Translations under genes and position numbers: made by a program | The notes under the pieces: generated by a model | The model's database searches: none | Told to the model about the DNA's origin: nothing | What the model saw: only the letters and a program-made list of their open reading frames with translations | From: Berghia stephanieae | Taxonomy: Eukaryota > Mollusca > Gastropoda > Nudibranchia > Aeolidiidae | Length of the DNA stretch: 64,000 bases | Direction: 5' to 3' | Assembly: GCA_034508935.3 (NCBI GenBank) | Contig: CM067444.1 | Location: forward strand, 34,717,693-34,781,692 | Shown: positions 1 to 22,057 of the stretch, in pieces | Numbering within the stretch: the first letter of the stretch is position 1 | How the letters are laid out: each line of letters starts with the position of its first letter

Positions 1-62
1 GTTTGATGGATTATCTATATTCCTTCATGGAATGCCTAAGTGACAGTATCTAATTATACTGT
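1..62 (+). repeat. SINE C, 3' tail fragment
   Basis: The opening bases (gatggattatctatattcct and onward) match the 3' part of the fuller SINE C copy at 12606-12830, which reads the same apart from small differences. Only the tail is inside the window. It may be a complete copy extending leftwards. Confidence 0.55.
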
Positions 63-262
63 TGTGAAAGGGTGTAATTAAAATTATTTGTGACACCTGT
101 GGCATTGGCTCTTTTCTTTTAACTATGCATTAAGTCATACTGATGTTGACATCCATCCCCAGATCTTCACTACTCTACAAATCTGTCAACAATCTTTTGG
201 AGCTGACTTTCAGATGCTGCTATTCCCCTGTGTCATCTGCAAATCAAATGTTGTTTATAAAT

Positions 263-505
263 GTAGTTGTTTGGTCTAGTGGTATGACACTCGCCTTCGG
301 ATTTGAAGGTCTTGGGTTCAAGACCTGCTTTGAGTGGCGCATTGTTGGGCCTTTGGAAAAGGCTCTTTACTCACATTCTCTCACTGCATTCAGGTGTAAA
401 ATGAGTACCTGGTCGTAAACAATGTTGTCTCTGTCTAAATATATTGTAATATCACCTAACAGGCATTCTTCTATCTTGTACTACATATTAAGTATTGTTA
501 TTGGC
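263..505 (+). repeat. SINE A copy (tRNA-derived)
   Basis: A tRNA-like head (box A-like ggtctagtggtatgac, box B-like gggttcaagacc) is followed by the family body: ggaaaaggctctttactcac, gtgtaaaatgagtacctgg, then aatatcacctaacaggc. The same body recurs at least a dozen times in the window on both strands. It is not a functional tRNA because no acceptor stem closes around the boxes. Confidence 0.8.
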
Positions 506-539
506 AGCAGATTTTAATGGTGCTCTCACTTCTATGTTA

Positions 540-1190
540 TGACAATCTATTCAGGATGCAAACTACTTACCGCAGTCGTGCACCGTCGCAAATCCGCCCA
601 GAAGCTTAATCACAACGCACTGTTCAACTAAATGCTCTGTGGTTTCGGGGTCTGGACCACACCGGGTACATGGCTCACTACTGATATAGTGAGCATGCTG
701 TTAAGCACGATCTCGACCAAAGTCGATTGGCTGCCACCCAATGTCTCCTCTTGCTGGTGGAAAAGCCTGGCAACTTCTCCTCCTGTTTCGAGGAGTCAAT
801 GTCCCCGCCCCCTCAAGGGATTGAATTCGTCCAAACCATCATAATGCCTTCAATATCATCCATTCAATCTCGCATTTACAGCTCTGTCCGAAGTCAGTGA
901 GGCTACGTATAAGGGTTGCTGGGACTTATTTCGGCTCGAAACGGGGGCACCGTCCATTATGCGCTTGAGCGGGATATCCCCATTCCCTCTTTCTTTGATC
1001 TTATTAAGCCAGTTGTTTGTAATCGTCTCCCACAAGACATCGGGGGGGGGGGGGGGGGAGCTGGATTGCTGCCATTATAGGGCCCCATATTCTCTTGGCG
1101 TTGTTGCATTCCTGACACTATGTGCATGGACTTTGCGAATTTTAACATCTACCTTCTCAACGTTCTTGGTCAGGGACCCTATGTAAAGTG
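540..1190 (-). pseudogene. Probable LINE 3'-coding remnant
   Basis: Read on the minus strand, this GC-richer stretch has broken reading frames. One carries a segment CTRCGPDPETTEHLVEQC with C-x2-C...H...C spacing, as in the zinc-knuckle-like tail after the reverse transcriptase of many non-LTR retrotransposons. The frames are interrupted by stops, and a G run of about 14 bases near 1050 breaks the frame again. I see no reverse transcriptase core. Clade not assigned; it could also be debris of another mobile element. Confidence 0.4.
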
Positions 1191-1643
1191 CTTTTAGCAT
1201 ATTAAGTGGATGTTGTGCTTTATATTATCTGAAGTTTTTTAAGTTTCAAATTTTTTTTTTTTTAAAATATTAAAATATCATCCATTCCTCTCTTTATGAT
1301 TTCATAGTAGAGTTTGAACAGGTCAGGCAAGGCTTCACAACCTTGATGAACACTCTTCTTTATCAAGATAGACTGTGAATCAGATTGGCCATTTCTTATG
1401 CTTGCAGTCTGGGTGCAGTAAAGGGTCTGAATGAGTCTTATATCTTTGTCATCATTTCCTTTTTTTGTGTTCTTGTGTCATGTTTGTCCCTATCTAATGC
1501 CTTTATATAATCAACAAATCCTTTTACTTCAATGGCTAGATCCATGTTTTATTTCTTGATTGAAATTGTTATTTCTTTTAGACTTCAATAATTACAATTT
1601 TCTTCATTTACCATGATTTTAATTTTGGTTTTTATTATTCCAG

Positions 1644-10567
<8,924 letters not shown>

Positions 10568-11430
10568 TAAATAGAACAAACACAGCAATGTTGTTAAGTT
10601 ATTGAATTGATAATGGCGTACAAACAATGATGTCCCTGGCAGGTGGGTGGGACATGGTTTATCCTAATCAGATTTAATCTGATCTTAGAATTCAGAAGAA
10701 ACATTAAATCGACTAGGCTGTTGACATCAGAACTTTATTTTATCACTGATGCAGGAAAGAAATTGTTGTGTTAAGAGGCGATTCTCCTATAAGCAGTGCT
10801 AAGTTTGACAAGATGATGTTGCTTTCAGCTCGGAGTAGAATATTAGCTTAGCAATTTATGAATACGTCTATGTATAAAAATGATTTTAACAAAGAGAACA
10901 ATGTCAATTTCATGTTAGATTTTATGTCGTTAACTTATTCCAAATGTTTTAATGAAACTACATTCTGACACAGATTTTTTAAACATTATATCCTTTCATT
11001 CTGATTTCACATTTGTCAAAATAGGTCAAAAACTGTTGATTGCCAAAGGGTGGGTAGTGGGGAGTTACCCTTTCCTCGAGGCCTTTATTCTTACTCTAAA
11101 AATTAACCAACTGTGTGTGAGAATCAGACTATTTCTCTTGATAATCATATCCACAGGAAGAAGAGAGATAATATAAGATGTCCCCGTTTTCCTATCTCTT
11201 CTATGTCCTTTTATATGTTGTCCCCTTTTTACAGATTTTTGGTTTGTTATGGTTGTGGCCGGGATTATTTCTGAAAAGAGAAACCATCAGGTATAGAAAT
11301 ACCTCTCTCTGGATGATCTCAGGCTAGACTCACAGATTGCTGTGTATAAAGATTTTAAAGAGACGACAAACTAGAAATTTTGTACTGGTGTAAGGTACAG
11401 ATTTGAAACTGTGCAGATTATGAAGAAAGA
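10568..11430 (+). other. Non-coding, probable start of RABGEF1 3' UTR
   Basis: No coding exon was found. The sequence follows directly on the RABGEF1 stop without a nearby consensus AATAAA, so the 3' UTR probably extends well into this stretch. I cannot place the polyadenylation site. Confidence 0.4.
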
Positions 11431-11439
11431 GAAATATAC

Positions 11440-11665
11440 GAGTTAGAAAAAAAACATCCCAAAAAATCAACCTCCTAGATTAGGGTCAAACCTGGATTTA
11501 ATTGTAGTACATCTAACTGGTAATCAGGAGGTCTGAGGTTTGATCCCCAGTTGAGGCAGACTGATTTTTTGGGATGGTTTTTTTTTTTACTTGTATTTTT
11601 CTTTCTGCTTTGTCTCGCACTGTTTCATAAACACTTTTTCAGATCTTTATAAAGATTTTATAGTG
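11440..11665. repeat. Fold-back family C copy
   Basis: Left arm acatcccaaaaaatcaacct and right arm tgattttttgggatggtttt are inverted. The inner part has a box B-like ctgaggtttgatcccc. Related copies lie near 30400, 41965, 49560, 57560 and 60755. Confidence 0.65.
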
Positions 11666-11934
11666 TAGAATTGAGCTATCTGTATTTTGATCACGTGTTG
11701 TTTACATTCATCGTAGTCTGTCATCAAAGGTATACCTTGAGTTGATTGGTTTACACAGCATGACTTTGGGAAAATTACTAAGACAGTCATTTGGTCTTGT
11801 TTTGGGAGGGAGGGGGGGGGGGGGGGTTCTTCATATTGTATACTGTGATACTAAGCAGCTGGGGACTGCAAAAAGTAATTAACAAAAATGAATATAATAG
11901 CTTAAAAAAACCCAACAAATGACCATATACAGAA

Positions 11935-12160
11935 CTTTTCCGGCTCTAAATCTAAACCCTACATCAGCTAACAAAAAAGCAACAATAAAAACATTGATAC
12001 ATTACTTAAAAAAACAGATAAAGAGCATAGAAATATTTAGATTTTTTGTTGTTGTTGGCTGAAGAAGGGTTTTGAGCCCAAAATGTTCCGTGTTTGGTAT
12101 ATTGTTCTTTTTTTGAAGCTGTTTTATTCAATTTTGTTTATTACTTTATAACGTTGCCTA
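11935..12160 (+). repeat. Fold-back family E copy
   Basis: Contains ggctgaagaagggttttgag then cccaaaatgttccgtg, the hallmark of family E, which recurs at 27280, 41010, 44250 and 62000. The left arm is a diverged inverted copy of the same motif. Confidence 0.6.
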
Positions 12161-12605
12161 TTCGGTTTTTTAAAAGTTCGTTGATGCTTACCCTAATGCT
12201 CTTGTCGTTTCCTCATCAAAACCCTTAAATTGGTAGGTGTTGCCCATTGGCTCTAAAAGGTAGTGTGGCAGGGTTAGCGTATATTTATTTACAGGTCTGA
12301 TAACCCAAATTGTGTTATGAGCTCCTTGTTGTGTATGGAAATACTCTCAAACTAAAGTAAAATAATTTTCATAACAGCAATGCAAAATTAAGCCCCATTA
12401 GTCCATTCGGGTATCAGACCTGCAAATATGTGGACACCTGGTCTGGCTGATTTTGATTCTGAAAATTTAATTTAAAGTTTTTAAAAAATGTGAAATTTGA
12501 GTTGATATTTGATTTATTGAGGACAAGTGATTCACTTTCCGATCAACAAGAATTTCACATTTTTTATTATTTTAACTTTAAATCCATTTTTTGGCATCAT
12601 ATTTA

Positions 12606-12830
12606 TCCCAGGGGTTGAATTGGCTGAGTGGTTAAGGTATTCGCAGTGACCCTGAAGGTCCTGATTCAAGCCCCACTTTAGGCACTTTCATTTATTTTCC
12701 TTGGGCAAGATTATAATCGCCCAGTTAGCTCACTTTGGACAACATGGGTGATTCCTGTTGTTTAATGGATTATCTATATTCCTTCCAAGAATATCTAGGC
12801 AACTGCATCTCGTGATGTTGCGTGGAACAG
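12606..12830 (+). repeat. SINE C, tRNA Ser/Leu-like head
   Basis: The head ggctgagtggttaaggtatt matches a class II tRNA box A and D-arm, and gattcaagcccc stands for box B. A body ending in ggattatctatattccttcc follows. This tail is shared with the fragment at the start of the window. Confidence 0.7.
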
Positions 12831-13084
12831 CATAATTTGTTATTTTAAAAATTAACTCCTACCTAATACTGATTTGAGGCAATTGACCACACTCACATAT
12901 ATTTATATATATAAGTTTTCTTTTCTATGTATTATGTAAAGGTGTTATATCATATGTGAATAGTCACATTAAATTATCACTGGTTTTTGTGTATGGTATT
13001 ATTACTTAGATCTGGTTGATTTTATCATTCAAAACTAATGAAAATGTTGTTGTTTGAGGCTCAAAGGAAAAAATATTGATAAGT

Positions 13085-13250
13085 AATGAAATGTAAGCAC
13101 CAATCGATTAAACAAAGACAGATAATGGGGACATTTCGGGTGTCATTCATCATGTTTTATTGATAAAGGGGAAACCTGAAACATCCATGTTATGCCTTTT
13201 TTTATTACTAGATTGGAGCTTACATTTAATCACTTATCGTTATTTTTTCA
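13085..13250 (+). repeat. Fold-back family D copy (partial)
   Basis: Carries catcatgttttattgataaa then ggggaaacctgaaacatcca, the family D core seen complete at 32805-33035. Confidence 0.6.
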
Positions 13251-13968
13251 TACAAAACTATCAAACTGCTCCCTGTTTCCCAGTGTTAGATGTAAAAGCG
13301 CTTCAACAGTTAACTCATCTGAGAACTGAACTACAGATGATAGGCCTAGGAGAGACGGGGAATCAAATCGTGTTACATTCAAGGTCTTGTGTGAAATGCA
13401 AAGTACTGTTTGATAATTTTTATTTTTTTTTTAAAGGAAGAGTTGTCTTTTGATTCCTTGATCCATTGACAGTGTTGAATATTTTGTTTGGGATTTATTT
13501 ATTTCATTTCTTGAACATGTTATCCCAATATAATATCCGTGCAATAATGGCACTTTAGAACAATGGAATTATTTTATTGCTTATAAATTATGTTTTCTTA
13601 TGTTTGTATGAATATTTATTTTACGTAAACCATTAATTTGTGATTAATCGTTGAAAAGTTTCATCTATTTAAAAATTTTTTTTTATGAATGGAAAAACTG
13701 AATGGAATTTGTGAACACCACAAGAAGTAGAGACATTGATGGATTGATGGCTTTGGGATCTCATCAGAGCAGGGGGCAGGGGGGGGGGGGGGTTGTATAT
13801 ACAATAAAATTACACAAAAAGTGTGGGGAGAACATGTGTATCAATATGGATGTGAAATAAAGTAAATGGAATCGATAAGTGCAAGATGAAATCAAAGAAT
13901 AAAAATATCAGAGTGTCTGTGAGCAAAATAACCAGTTTTGAGTCGATTGGTACAACACTAACCGCCTA

Positions 13969-13970
<2 letters not shown>

Positions 13971-14044
<74 letters not shown>

Positions 14045-14066
14045 GAGAGAGAGAGAGAGAGAGAGT
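13971..14066. repeat. (GA)n microsatellite
   Basis: About 95 bp of GA with one short interruption near 14040. Confidence 0.95.
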
Positions 14067-15254
14067 AAGTTATTTAATCCATTTTGGTTATTTCCCTTGA
14101 AATTCGGCTATATATAATAGACTGTTATAACAGGGATTTTAGGCTGGTCCCATCATCATTGTTATACTGAAGTTCCATTGTAAATATCATTGTCAGTGTC
14201 ATATAGATTCTATTCTCTTTAAATTGTCTACCATGCTACATGCTGTTTTTCTACTTTGTTCCCAATGAAATTGTTTTAAAATTTCACTTGGAAATGTCAC
14301 AAGAAATTTGACACGACCATGTTTTTTATTAATTGAATTTTGTATCTTTGTAATATGGGTCAGTTCTTTTTTTTGTCCCCCATCTTTGGAGAAGTTTGGT
14401 GAGTTTACTGAAGGTGGTGGGGGGTGCTCTCTTACTTGAACACACAGTGTTTGTTGTGTCGTGTTTTTCATCGGGATTGATTATCACACTCTAGTTTTCC
14501 ATTTTTTTGTGTGATGTGGGATAGGAATTTAAATCTCAGTCGTATCATAATGTTCCTTTTGAGGACAAAATACATATCTGCTTTTTGTATTTAATACGAG
14601 GTAGCTCGATTTTTGCCATTTTGAATTTGACTGCTTCTATTCCACAATGGGTGGTCAGACTTAAAAACCCTATAATGAATTGATTATGTACATGGATTCC
14701 AAATGTTTTGGAAGAATTGGATTTTAAATTGACTAAAGATTTTATAAACTTTTAAAATAATGAAATTGAATTATTAAAAAAAGAATAATAATCAACTTTT
14801 GTTGTCAGAAAATTAAAGTAGCTTCATTTCCTATGTCTGCTATTTGCTTCTTTAATGTGATTTGCCAACAGTGTTTTTCTCCTTTGTATTGCATGTCAGT
14901 TTCAGTCAATTCAGTGCTCTCAAATATGGATTTATTTAGCTGATTGCTTTCTGGGTATTGAGACTATTTTTCTTTTCTCCTTAACTGTGGAGCAAATATG
15001 TAATTTAAATAGCATTAAATGTATTTTATATTTTCTCGACCCTTTCATATTATTAATAAGTTATTTTCTTGTTTTGTATTTTTTTAGGGGAGGGGCTTTC
15101 AAATTACATTGACCCGTAAATTTTATAATACTTTTTTTTTGTTGGGGGTGGGGGGAGCTTTCAAATCATGTGGTGTTAAAAAGCTTGAAAAACGAAGTCT
15201 AAAACAGTGATCCCGTCAAAATGAAAAGCAATTATAGATAGTATGCGCTTCGCA
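14067..15254. other. No gene seen
   Basis: AT-rich sequence with short homopolymer runs. No exon with coherent splice sites and no repeat family I recognise. Confidence 0.5.
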
Positions 15255-15400
15255 TCCAGAAGTGTAACGGACCGATACACACAACTGTGTAACCATGAAC
15301 TTTTATAGTCTGGTTAATACAGAATAGTGAGAATTTCTTATAAACGCTCCAGATGGGGTACTCATTTATTCCTGAGTCTAGTGAAGAATTTTGACTACTC
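15255..15400 (+). repeat. Dispersed repeat G copy
   Basis: The block acacaactgtgtaaccatga then tagtctggttaatacag recurs, with changes, at 43645-43790 and 62855-63000. No coding content or clear ends. Unclassified. Confidence 0.5.
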
Positions 15401-16129
15401 CATGAGACTAGTTACACAGATTGCATGTAATACGTTTTTCTAAGCGCTTTGTCAGATGTCAGAAGACGTCTTCGTACCTGGATCTCAAGGCTACTGGAAT
15501 TGCTGGGGCAAGAGTAGAAAGAATGCTGAGCTGGGTGGAATCTTCTGACCTCCCATGGTGGGCAGGCGGTCACGCTGTGTCTTCTATCCCCTTTATCTGT
15601 TTTCTGAGTTGGGATCACTGGTTTAAAAGATGCATTAAGAATCACTCTAACTCTAACCTAAGCTATGCTGTTATAAGTTGTCAGATTTGATGCTGTCTGG
15701 TAGTCAATATGTCTAGTGTGTGTTTGTGTGCGTGTGTGTGTGTTTAATGGATGGAGATAATATGTTCATTCAAAACAGAGGATGAAAAACCATCAAATGA
15801 CACTCTCTCCCAAGTAGTGATAGATTTATATAAACTGTTTTCATGAGCTTTTCATCCATGACCTTGTATGGAATTTCTTGTATTAGTTTTAGATTTATGA
15901 CCTTTGACCATGACTCAATGGACTCAATGAAGCAATTGTTCCAAGTTCTCTCACGTTCATATTTTGTTGATGTTTTTGTTGTTTCTCAACCACAGACCTT
16001 GGAGCTTGTTCTCTTTGGTTCAATGTTGTGTAGTAGAATGCAGACGGTGGATGTCTTCTTTAGCTGCTTTGTTGTGCTGTTGAGAGTGCGTCCTTTATTG
16101 GGCTATGGTAACACAATGTGGTGTGAGGT

Positions 16130-16435
16130 CTTGAAGCTTGTTGCAGTTACAAAATAGGTGGGTAAGTTGTTTCATAACGGTGGTCGCTTAATGGTCATAC
16201 GGGAAGATATTGAAGATCGAATCTATTAAGTTGTTGGTCAGTTTTATTATAATCATATCTTATTGTGGGCGTTTTTTGGTTATCATAGAAGATGTCTGAG
16301 GTCGTGCAGCTTGTTGCAATTGAAAAGTAGGTGACAAGTTTCATAATGGCAGTCATTATGGATATGTGGCTTATATCGTATCATACCTTCCATTTGTGGG
16401 TGTTTTTGGTTATCATTGATGTCACACAATATCGG
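16130..16435 (+). repeat. Imperfect tandem duplication, about 175 bp
   Basis: Blocks such as agcttgttgcagtt...taggtg, tttcataa...ggtc and gggcgttttttggttatcat return about 175 bp later with substitutions. An old two-copy tandem duplication. Confidence 0.45.
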
Positions 16436-16500
16436 AGGGGTTGCTTTTAAATAATTAGAAAAGTGATAGTTGCTAAATTTCTCTTGCTTGATGTTGGCGT

Positions 16501-16536
<36 letters not shown>

Positions 16537-16939
16537 ATTTAAACTCATTGATATATTATTTATTACAGAAGTTCATCTTACCATCCTATCATCGTATCAT
16601 ATTCTATAACTCGACATGTCTTCCTTAGGTCCATGCATTATCAACTGATTTGATACGTTGGGATTTCCATTTCATTTTGGATTTAGGGAAAGAGGATTTC
16701 ATTGTTATGTGTATAAATGGAAATAAACTACTTGAATGGAATACACTTGTTGTTTGGGTTCATTTTTTTTTCCATGTCCTTTCCTTTTGTGTTAACGCTT
16801 GTGGTGAAATAAACATAAACTTTGCCATTGCATATATAACTATACTACACAGCTCATACACAGAGACACAATTATTCTCTCTGTAACTGTCCTTTACAAA
16901 GATAAACTGATTTCACCTGTATTTTATTTTATATCGTAT

Positions 16940-17995
16940 TTCCGGGTTGCTGTCTGTCTTTGTCTTGCTGGGTGTTCCTGACCTCCCATACTGGGTGGGC
17001 TTCCTGGCCTCCCATACTGGCAGGGTACTTATTGTCTTCTATCCCCCTATATGTTTCCCAAAAAGCTTTCTGTCTTTGTCTTTTTGGGTGGGGTTCCTGA
17101 CATCCAATAGTGGGCAGGGATGTACTTACTGTGTCTTCTATCCCCCTATATGTTATCCAACAGGTTTTCTGTCTTTGTCTTGGAATGAGATTTATTGGTT
17201 TTGTACTTGTACTGGCCCTGACCGGATACCCAAGCTGGGAGGGAAACAGTTAAATGTATAGTTAGAGTTTTGAGAGATGATATTTTTTGCCTTGTAAATC
17301 ATCTCTCTGTTATGCACTGTATTATTGTTTGTTACATGTATATGTTTTGTAAACATTTGAGTGTGTTCCTCTCAGTGGGACGTGCTTGTGTAAGGATGAG
17401 ACTTCTGGTGATCTCAAACTAAGTACACTGATGGTGATATGCTCTTGGAATCTACATCTGTTCCTATTTGAACCAATTCAACTGTCTTACTTTTTTTGGG
17501 TGCTTCAATTGTAATTCTGGAACTTTTACTATCCCATTTCCTTCCTTTTTGGCGCTGATGTGACCTAAATGTGTTGTAAGCACCGTAAAACCTTAAAAAC
17601 AATTAGAACAATGTCTTTTCCCTTGGAATAGGACTACTTGGTTTTGTCCGGACCCTGGCCAGAGTCCTTGAAACAGTCTATTGTAAAGTGTTAGTTTTGG
17701 GAGATGATATTTGTTTCCTTGTAAATCATATCTCTGTTAAGTATTGCAACTTTAAAAAAAAATTGAAGAACATGTTTTGAAATCATTTGAGTATTTCCTC
17801 ATTTTGGTTTCCCGTGTGTTGGGGACTTTAAGGTGTGATCTCAAAATAAGCACATTGATAATTTGCTCTTATTGTTCCCTATTTGAACCAGTCTCCTTTC
17901 TCTCTCTTTTTCTCATGTGCTTTTATTGGCGCTGAAGTAACTTAAATGTATCGCGCTGTAAAACCCTTAAAAACATAAAACCATAAACGAAACAA
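16940..17995 (+). repeat. Dispersed repeat F, one long copy plus a second partial copy
   Basis: The unit runs from gtctgtctttgtcttgctgg through ggagatgatatttttt and gtaaatcatctctctgttat to tggcgctgatgtgacctaaa and a gtaaaacc tail. The 5' part holds two direct subrepeats of roughly 110 bp (cctgaca/cctgacctcccat...tctatccccctatatg). A second, shorter copy follows head to tail from about 17600. Other copies: 31580-32110, 45100-45480 and 22742-22870 (all minus). A LINE or SINE origin is possible but not shown. Confidence 0.65.
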
Positions 17996-17999
17996 ACCA

Positions 18000-19319
18000 T
18001 TCCAACAGTTAGTATCGTCAAAACAGATTACACACTTCATGAACAATAATTAAAATATGTCAACTCATGCCAAGAATTATTTAAGAGTTGTGGAAAACAA
18101 AGAGAACAAACATATATTGCAAATAATGCACGTTGTCATTTATTGATATATACATATAAATGAATTGATGCAATTCTATCGAAACAATGTCAAGAATTAA
18201 TATACCTAGATTTTCCCTTTGTATCAATATCATTTTTCTAAAACATGTAAATATGAAAGCAATTTATAATAAAACAGTTAACAAATTTGAAAAGAAAAAA
18301 TGATCTCTAAAACAATAATTAAACAACATGAAACACTCAAAGGGGTAGCATTATCTTTTCACGTAGCAAAAACAAACATGCTTTTGAATAAATCAGCAAG
18401 AGAGAGAAAAAAGAAATTAAAGGCAAATTAATTTTAAACATAGAACAAAAGTATAAAATACTTAACAAATTTAAACATGGAAAAAAATTTTGCAATATAC
18501 AGAGCAAGTAGAAGGAGAAAGCAATTTAAATCCCATTTACTTTCCATAACTTCTTTTTTTTTTTTTACAACATGTGCATCAAAGTGTTATCAGTTTGCGC
18601 TTGTGCACCAAATAGATTATTATGTCATATATCATGGTGGCAGGGAAAATAAAATTGAAAATATTGCCACTATTATGAATATGATGATTTTTGGTGATGA
18701 GCGAGTTGGATTTTATTTATCTCTGTTTTGCCTTTACAAGAAATAATATTCTCTTTGAAACATTTTATGAAGAAAAATATGTAGGCTATAATGTTGAATC
18801 GACTTTTGTTTGTTCTATAATTGTGATAGTGGACTTATGTCAGTTTGCACAATCAGCAAACTGAATGTTGTTCTTTACCCAAGATTAGTGTTTAAATAAG
18901 TTTTTGTTAGAAAACAAACAAATTGCCTCTGTCAACTGATGTAATTCATTGTTTAAATTTGGTTTTATAATAGGTATCATTAATTATTGTTGAAATTCGT
19001 TTCTAGTTGGACAAACTATGTATATTCTGTATTCAACTCGTTATGTGGAAAATATGACAATTTATGCACAAAGATTACACCAAAATATACGAATACCCTA
19101 GTAGAAGAAACCCCTTTTACAATTATATCTGTCATCTCCTGCAATTTCATAATATACCTTTTTCTTTTTAAAAACTGAACAATAATTATGTCATTTTAAA
19201 AGATTTGAAACACTTTCTAAAAACACAGATTTAATACAGCTGTCCCATACAATATCACTTTACATACCCATATCACAAACAGCTTATAGTAATAAACCCA
19301 ACACCATAACATGATATAA
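18000..19319. other. AT-rich, no gene seen
   Basis: No plausible coding exon. The right end includes the downstream side of the minus-strand gene ending at 19320. An ATTAAA-type signal in the minus direction near 19230 could serve as its polyadenylation signal. Confidence 0.45.
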
Positions 19320-21647
19320 CTATTGCATTCTGGGTTGATGTCCGTCATGACGGATGGGAGGAAAATGATTTAGTCTCATGGGTTCTTGATAGTGTGGGGG
19401 GTTGTATAGTCCCCATTTCGGCGTGGGGACTTCCTGTGGGAAAGGTTTTGGGTAACTCCAGTCCCCACCATAGCCCTTGTTGTGTGGCATCGAGCGCTGT
19501 ACGTCTTTCATCATGACCTCGTTGTTGTAGGGGACAAAGTCATCATGGACGCGGCTTGTTGGTTTGGATGGCCGTTCCCAGTGCCAGTTGATGTTTTTGT
19601 AATCAGCTGAATTTTCATGTAGACAAGACAAAAAAAAAAAAAAAAAGGATCAGTTAATAATAATGGGGGTCACGATAGCTCAGTTGGTAGAGCACTTGCT
19701 TCACGTGCAACGGGACCGAGATCAATCCTGGATGCAGTCGAGATTTTCTGACCCCCCTGCGCACCCAGAAGTGAATGGGTAGCTGAGTCTTTTAGAATTT
19801 GTGGAAAGTACTTTGCAATAGACTAGAGTCCTAAGTCCTAGCCAAAGGATAGCAAACAATTGCTATTGTCTATTTCACGCCATAAAAACCGGAATAAATT
19901 CCGGGTCCATGGGTTGAATGGCTCTGAAGGACTACTTATTTTTTTTATTAGTTAAACTCATGTGGCCTTAAAATGTATTCAAAGTGTCAAGTAGAGATGG
20001 CAAGAATGACTTAAAGTAAAAGAAATATGTGACCCAAGTCGCAAACTGGTATTTTTTTGTAATGTTGGGATGAACTATTTGTAGAAAAACACTTTTAGCA
20101 TCATCTTTCATATGAAATCTTTTTTTCTTCCTTGTATCGATTCATCAAGGTATAATTTCGACTGATTGATTTGCTTTAAAATATCATCCCCTCTCATCCC
20201 CATGTTCAAAGTTTATTTCTTACTATGATCAACATGTGTTCTTTTTATCACCTCACATTTCCCATGGTATGAATATGACATGAAAATGTCAAAGTAGTTA
20301 TCAAACTCAGAAAAAAAAATAGAATAACAAAAATAAGATTAAAAAAAAAAAAAGAAAACAAATAGATACGAACAAAAATGTGGTTCTTTTCATTACCTCT
20401 TCTGATTGTGTTGGTTTCTCTATTGAACCAATCAGGGTGACGGGATGTTGACCTCCAGGCATACCAGTCAGGATGTTCACGGCTCCATTTTGTCCAACCA
20501 GCCTGAAAAAATGGACGATAAGCTGAAATATAGCCTGAAAACTGTTTGGGTCATAAACACAATTTTTTCACTATCTATCTGGTTATAACTGAAGACTTAA
20601 TAATTTTCATCTAGATAGTACTGAAAGCAACGCAACTGGAATTCAGCACTAGCGAGTAAAGAATAAACAATTCCACTTTTGTCATAGAGATATGGAGGTA
20701 AAAGAGTTATATTTTGGCAGAAATTGTGCATGGAGTCAAAATATGGCTTTGTTGTCGCATTGTTCAAAATCAAGTTATATCCAATACCTGATCTAGATAG
20801 TACTGAAAGCAACGCAACTGGAATTCAGCACTAGCGAGTAAAGAATAAACAATTCCACTTTTGTCATAGAGATATGGAGGTAAAAGAGTTATATTTTGGC
20901 AGAAATTATGCATGGAGTCAAAATATGGCTTTGTTGTCGCATTGTTCAAAACCAAGTTATATCCAATACCTGAGCCCCTACCGCCCCCTCCCCAAATAAT
21001 AATAATGATTAGCCGTTTTTATTATTCTTTTCTCTCAGACATTACACTTCTAAGCCGGAAATCTTAAAACATTTAGAACAAATCTGACATGATAAAGAAT
21101 TATGGCAACGGATTCCAAATGTTCAAATAAAATATCTTACCCTTGCTACGTCTGGATGGCTGCAGTGGTATGTTTTCCATTCGTGTAGCTTTGGTTGCCT
21201 GGTAGGGATCATAAAAGGCATGTTTTAATATCAGAATTGTTTTGAAAGTTTGTGTGAGTTATAGAAAAATAAGTTCTTACGGGTTATAAAGTCTACGCTG
21301 CTGGAGGTTACTCTGGTGTCTATGCCGTTAAACGGACAGTAGCAATTTCATGTTAGCTTTTGATAAGAGGGGGGGGGGGGGGTGAGAAAAAAATCTCGGG
21401 GTCAATACCAGTTTATTTGCTTGTGGGATGAGAGCTCCTAAGATATTGCAAAACCCACTTGGAGGTTTCTATCAGTCACAACTAAAATCGAATTTTTCTT
21501 ACAAACTGTTGATTGATTGGAATGCTATGTTATCCAATGTGTAGTCAACTTTGAAAAGCACTTGATCTACGCCAGGAATCAAATATTTTCCATTCATAAG
21601 GAAAGTCACTGTAATTGTTCCAGCCTATTGGTGTCTCCTGTATGCAA

Positions 21648-21687
<40 letters not shown>

Positions 21688-21709
21688 CCACACCCACACC
21701 CACACACAT

Positions 21710-21793
<84 letters not shown>

Positions 21794-22019
21794 TTAATCC
21801 TTACATCAAAGCAATGGTGGAAAAGGAGAAAAACTCGCTTTACAATTAATGCAAGGAAAAGGCTATTCGGACCCGAGTCTGAATTGCTTCCCGTGGCAAT
21901 TCGGACCCGAGTCTGAATTGCTTCCCGTGGCAATTCGGACCCCGAGTCTGAATTGCCTCCCATGGCAATTCGGACCCCGAGTCTGAAGTGCTTCCCGTGA
22001 CAATTCGGTCTTCGTAAAC

Positions 22020-22057
<38 letters not shown>

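Noticed and set aside
16947-17261. 104-residue frame through repeat F
   Set aside because: Similar frames occur in other F copies but on degraded sequence with internal subrepeats, and no protein family is recognisable.
19667-19760. Possible tRNA gene (good box A and box B) here and at other SINE heads
   Set aside because: No acceptor stem or anticodon arm closes, and the same head is followed by the same SINE body at every locus.
20597-20955. Two near-identical 61-71 residue open frames
   Set aside because: They are identical because of the 182-bp tandem duplication; they lie in an intron with no coding bias.
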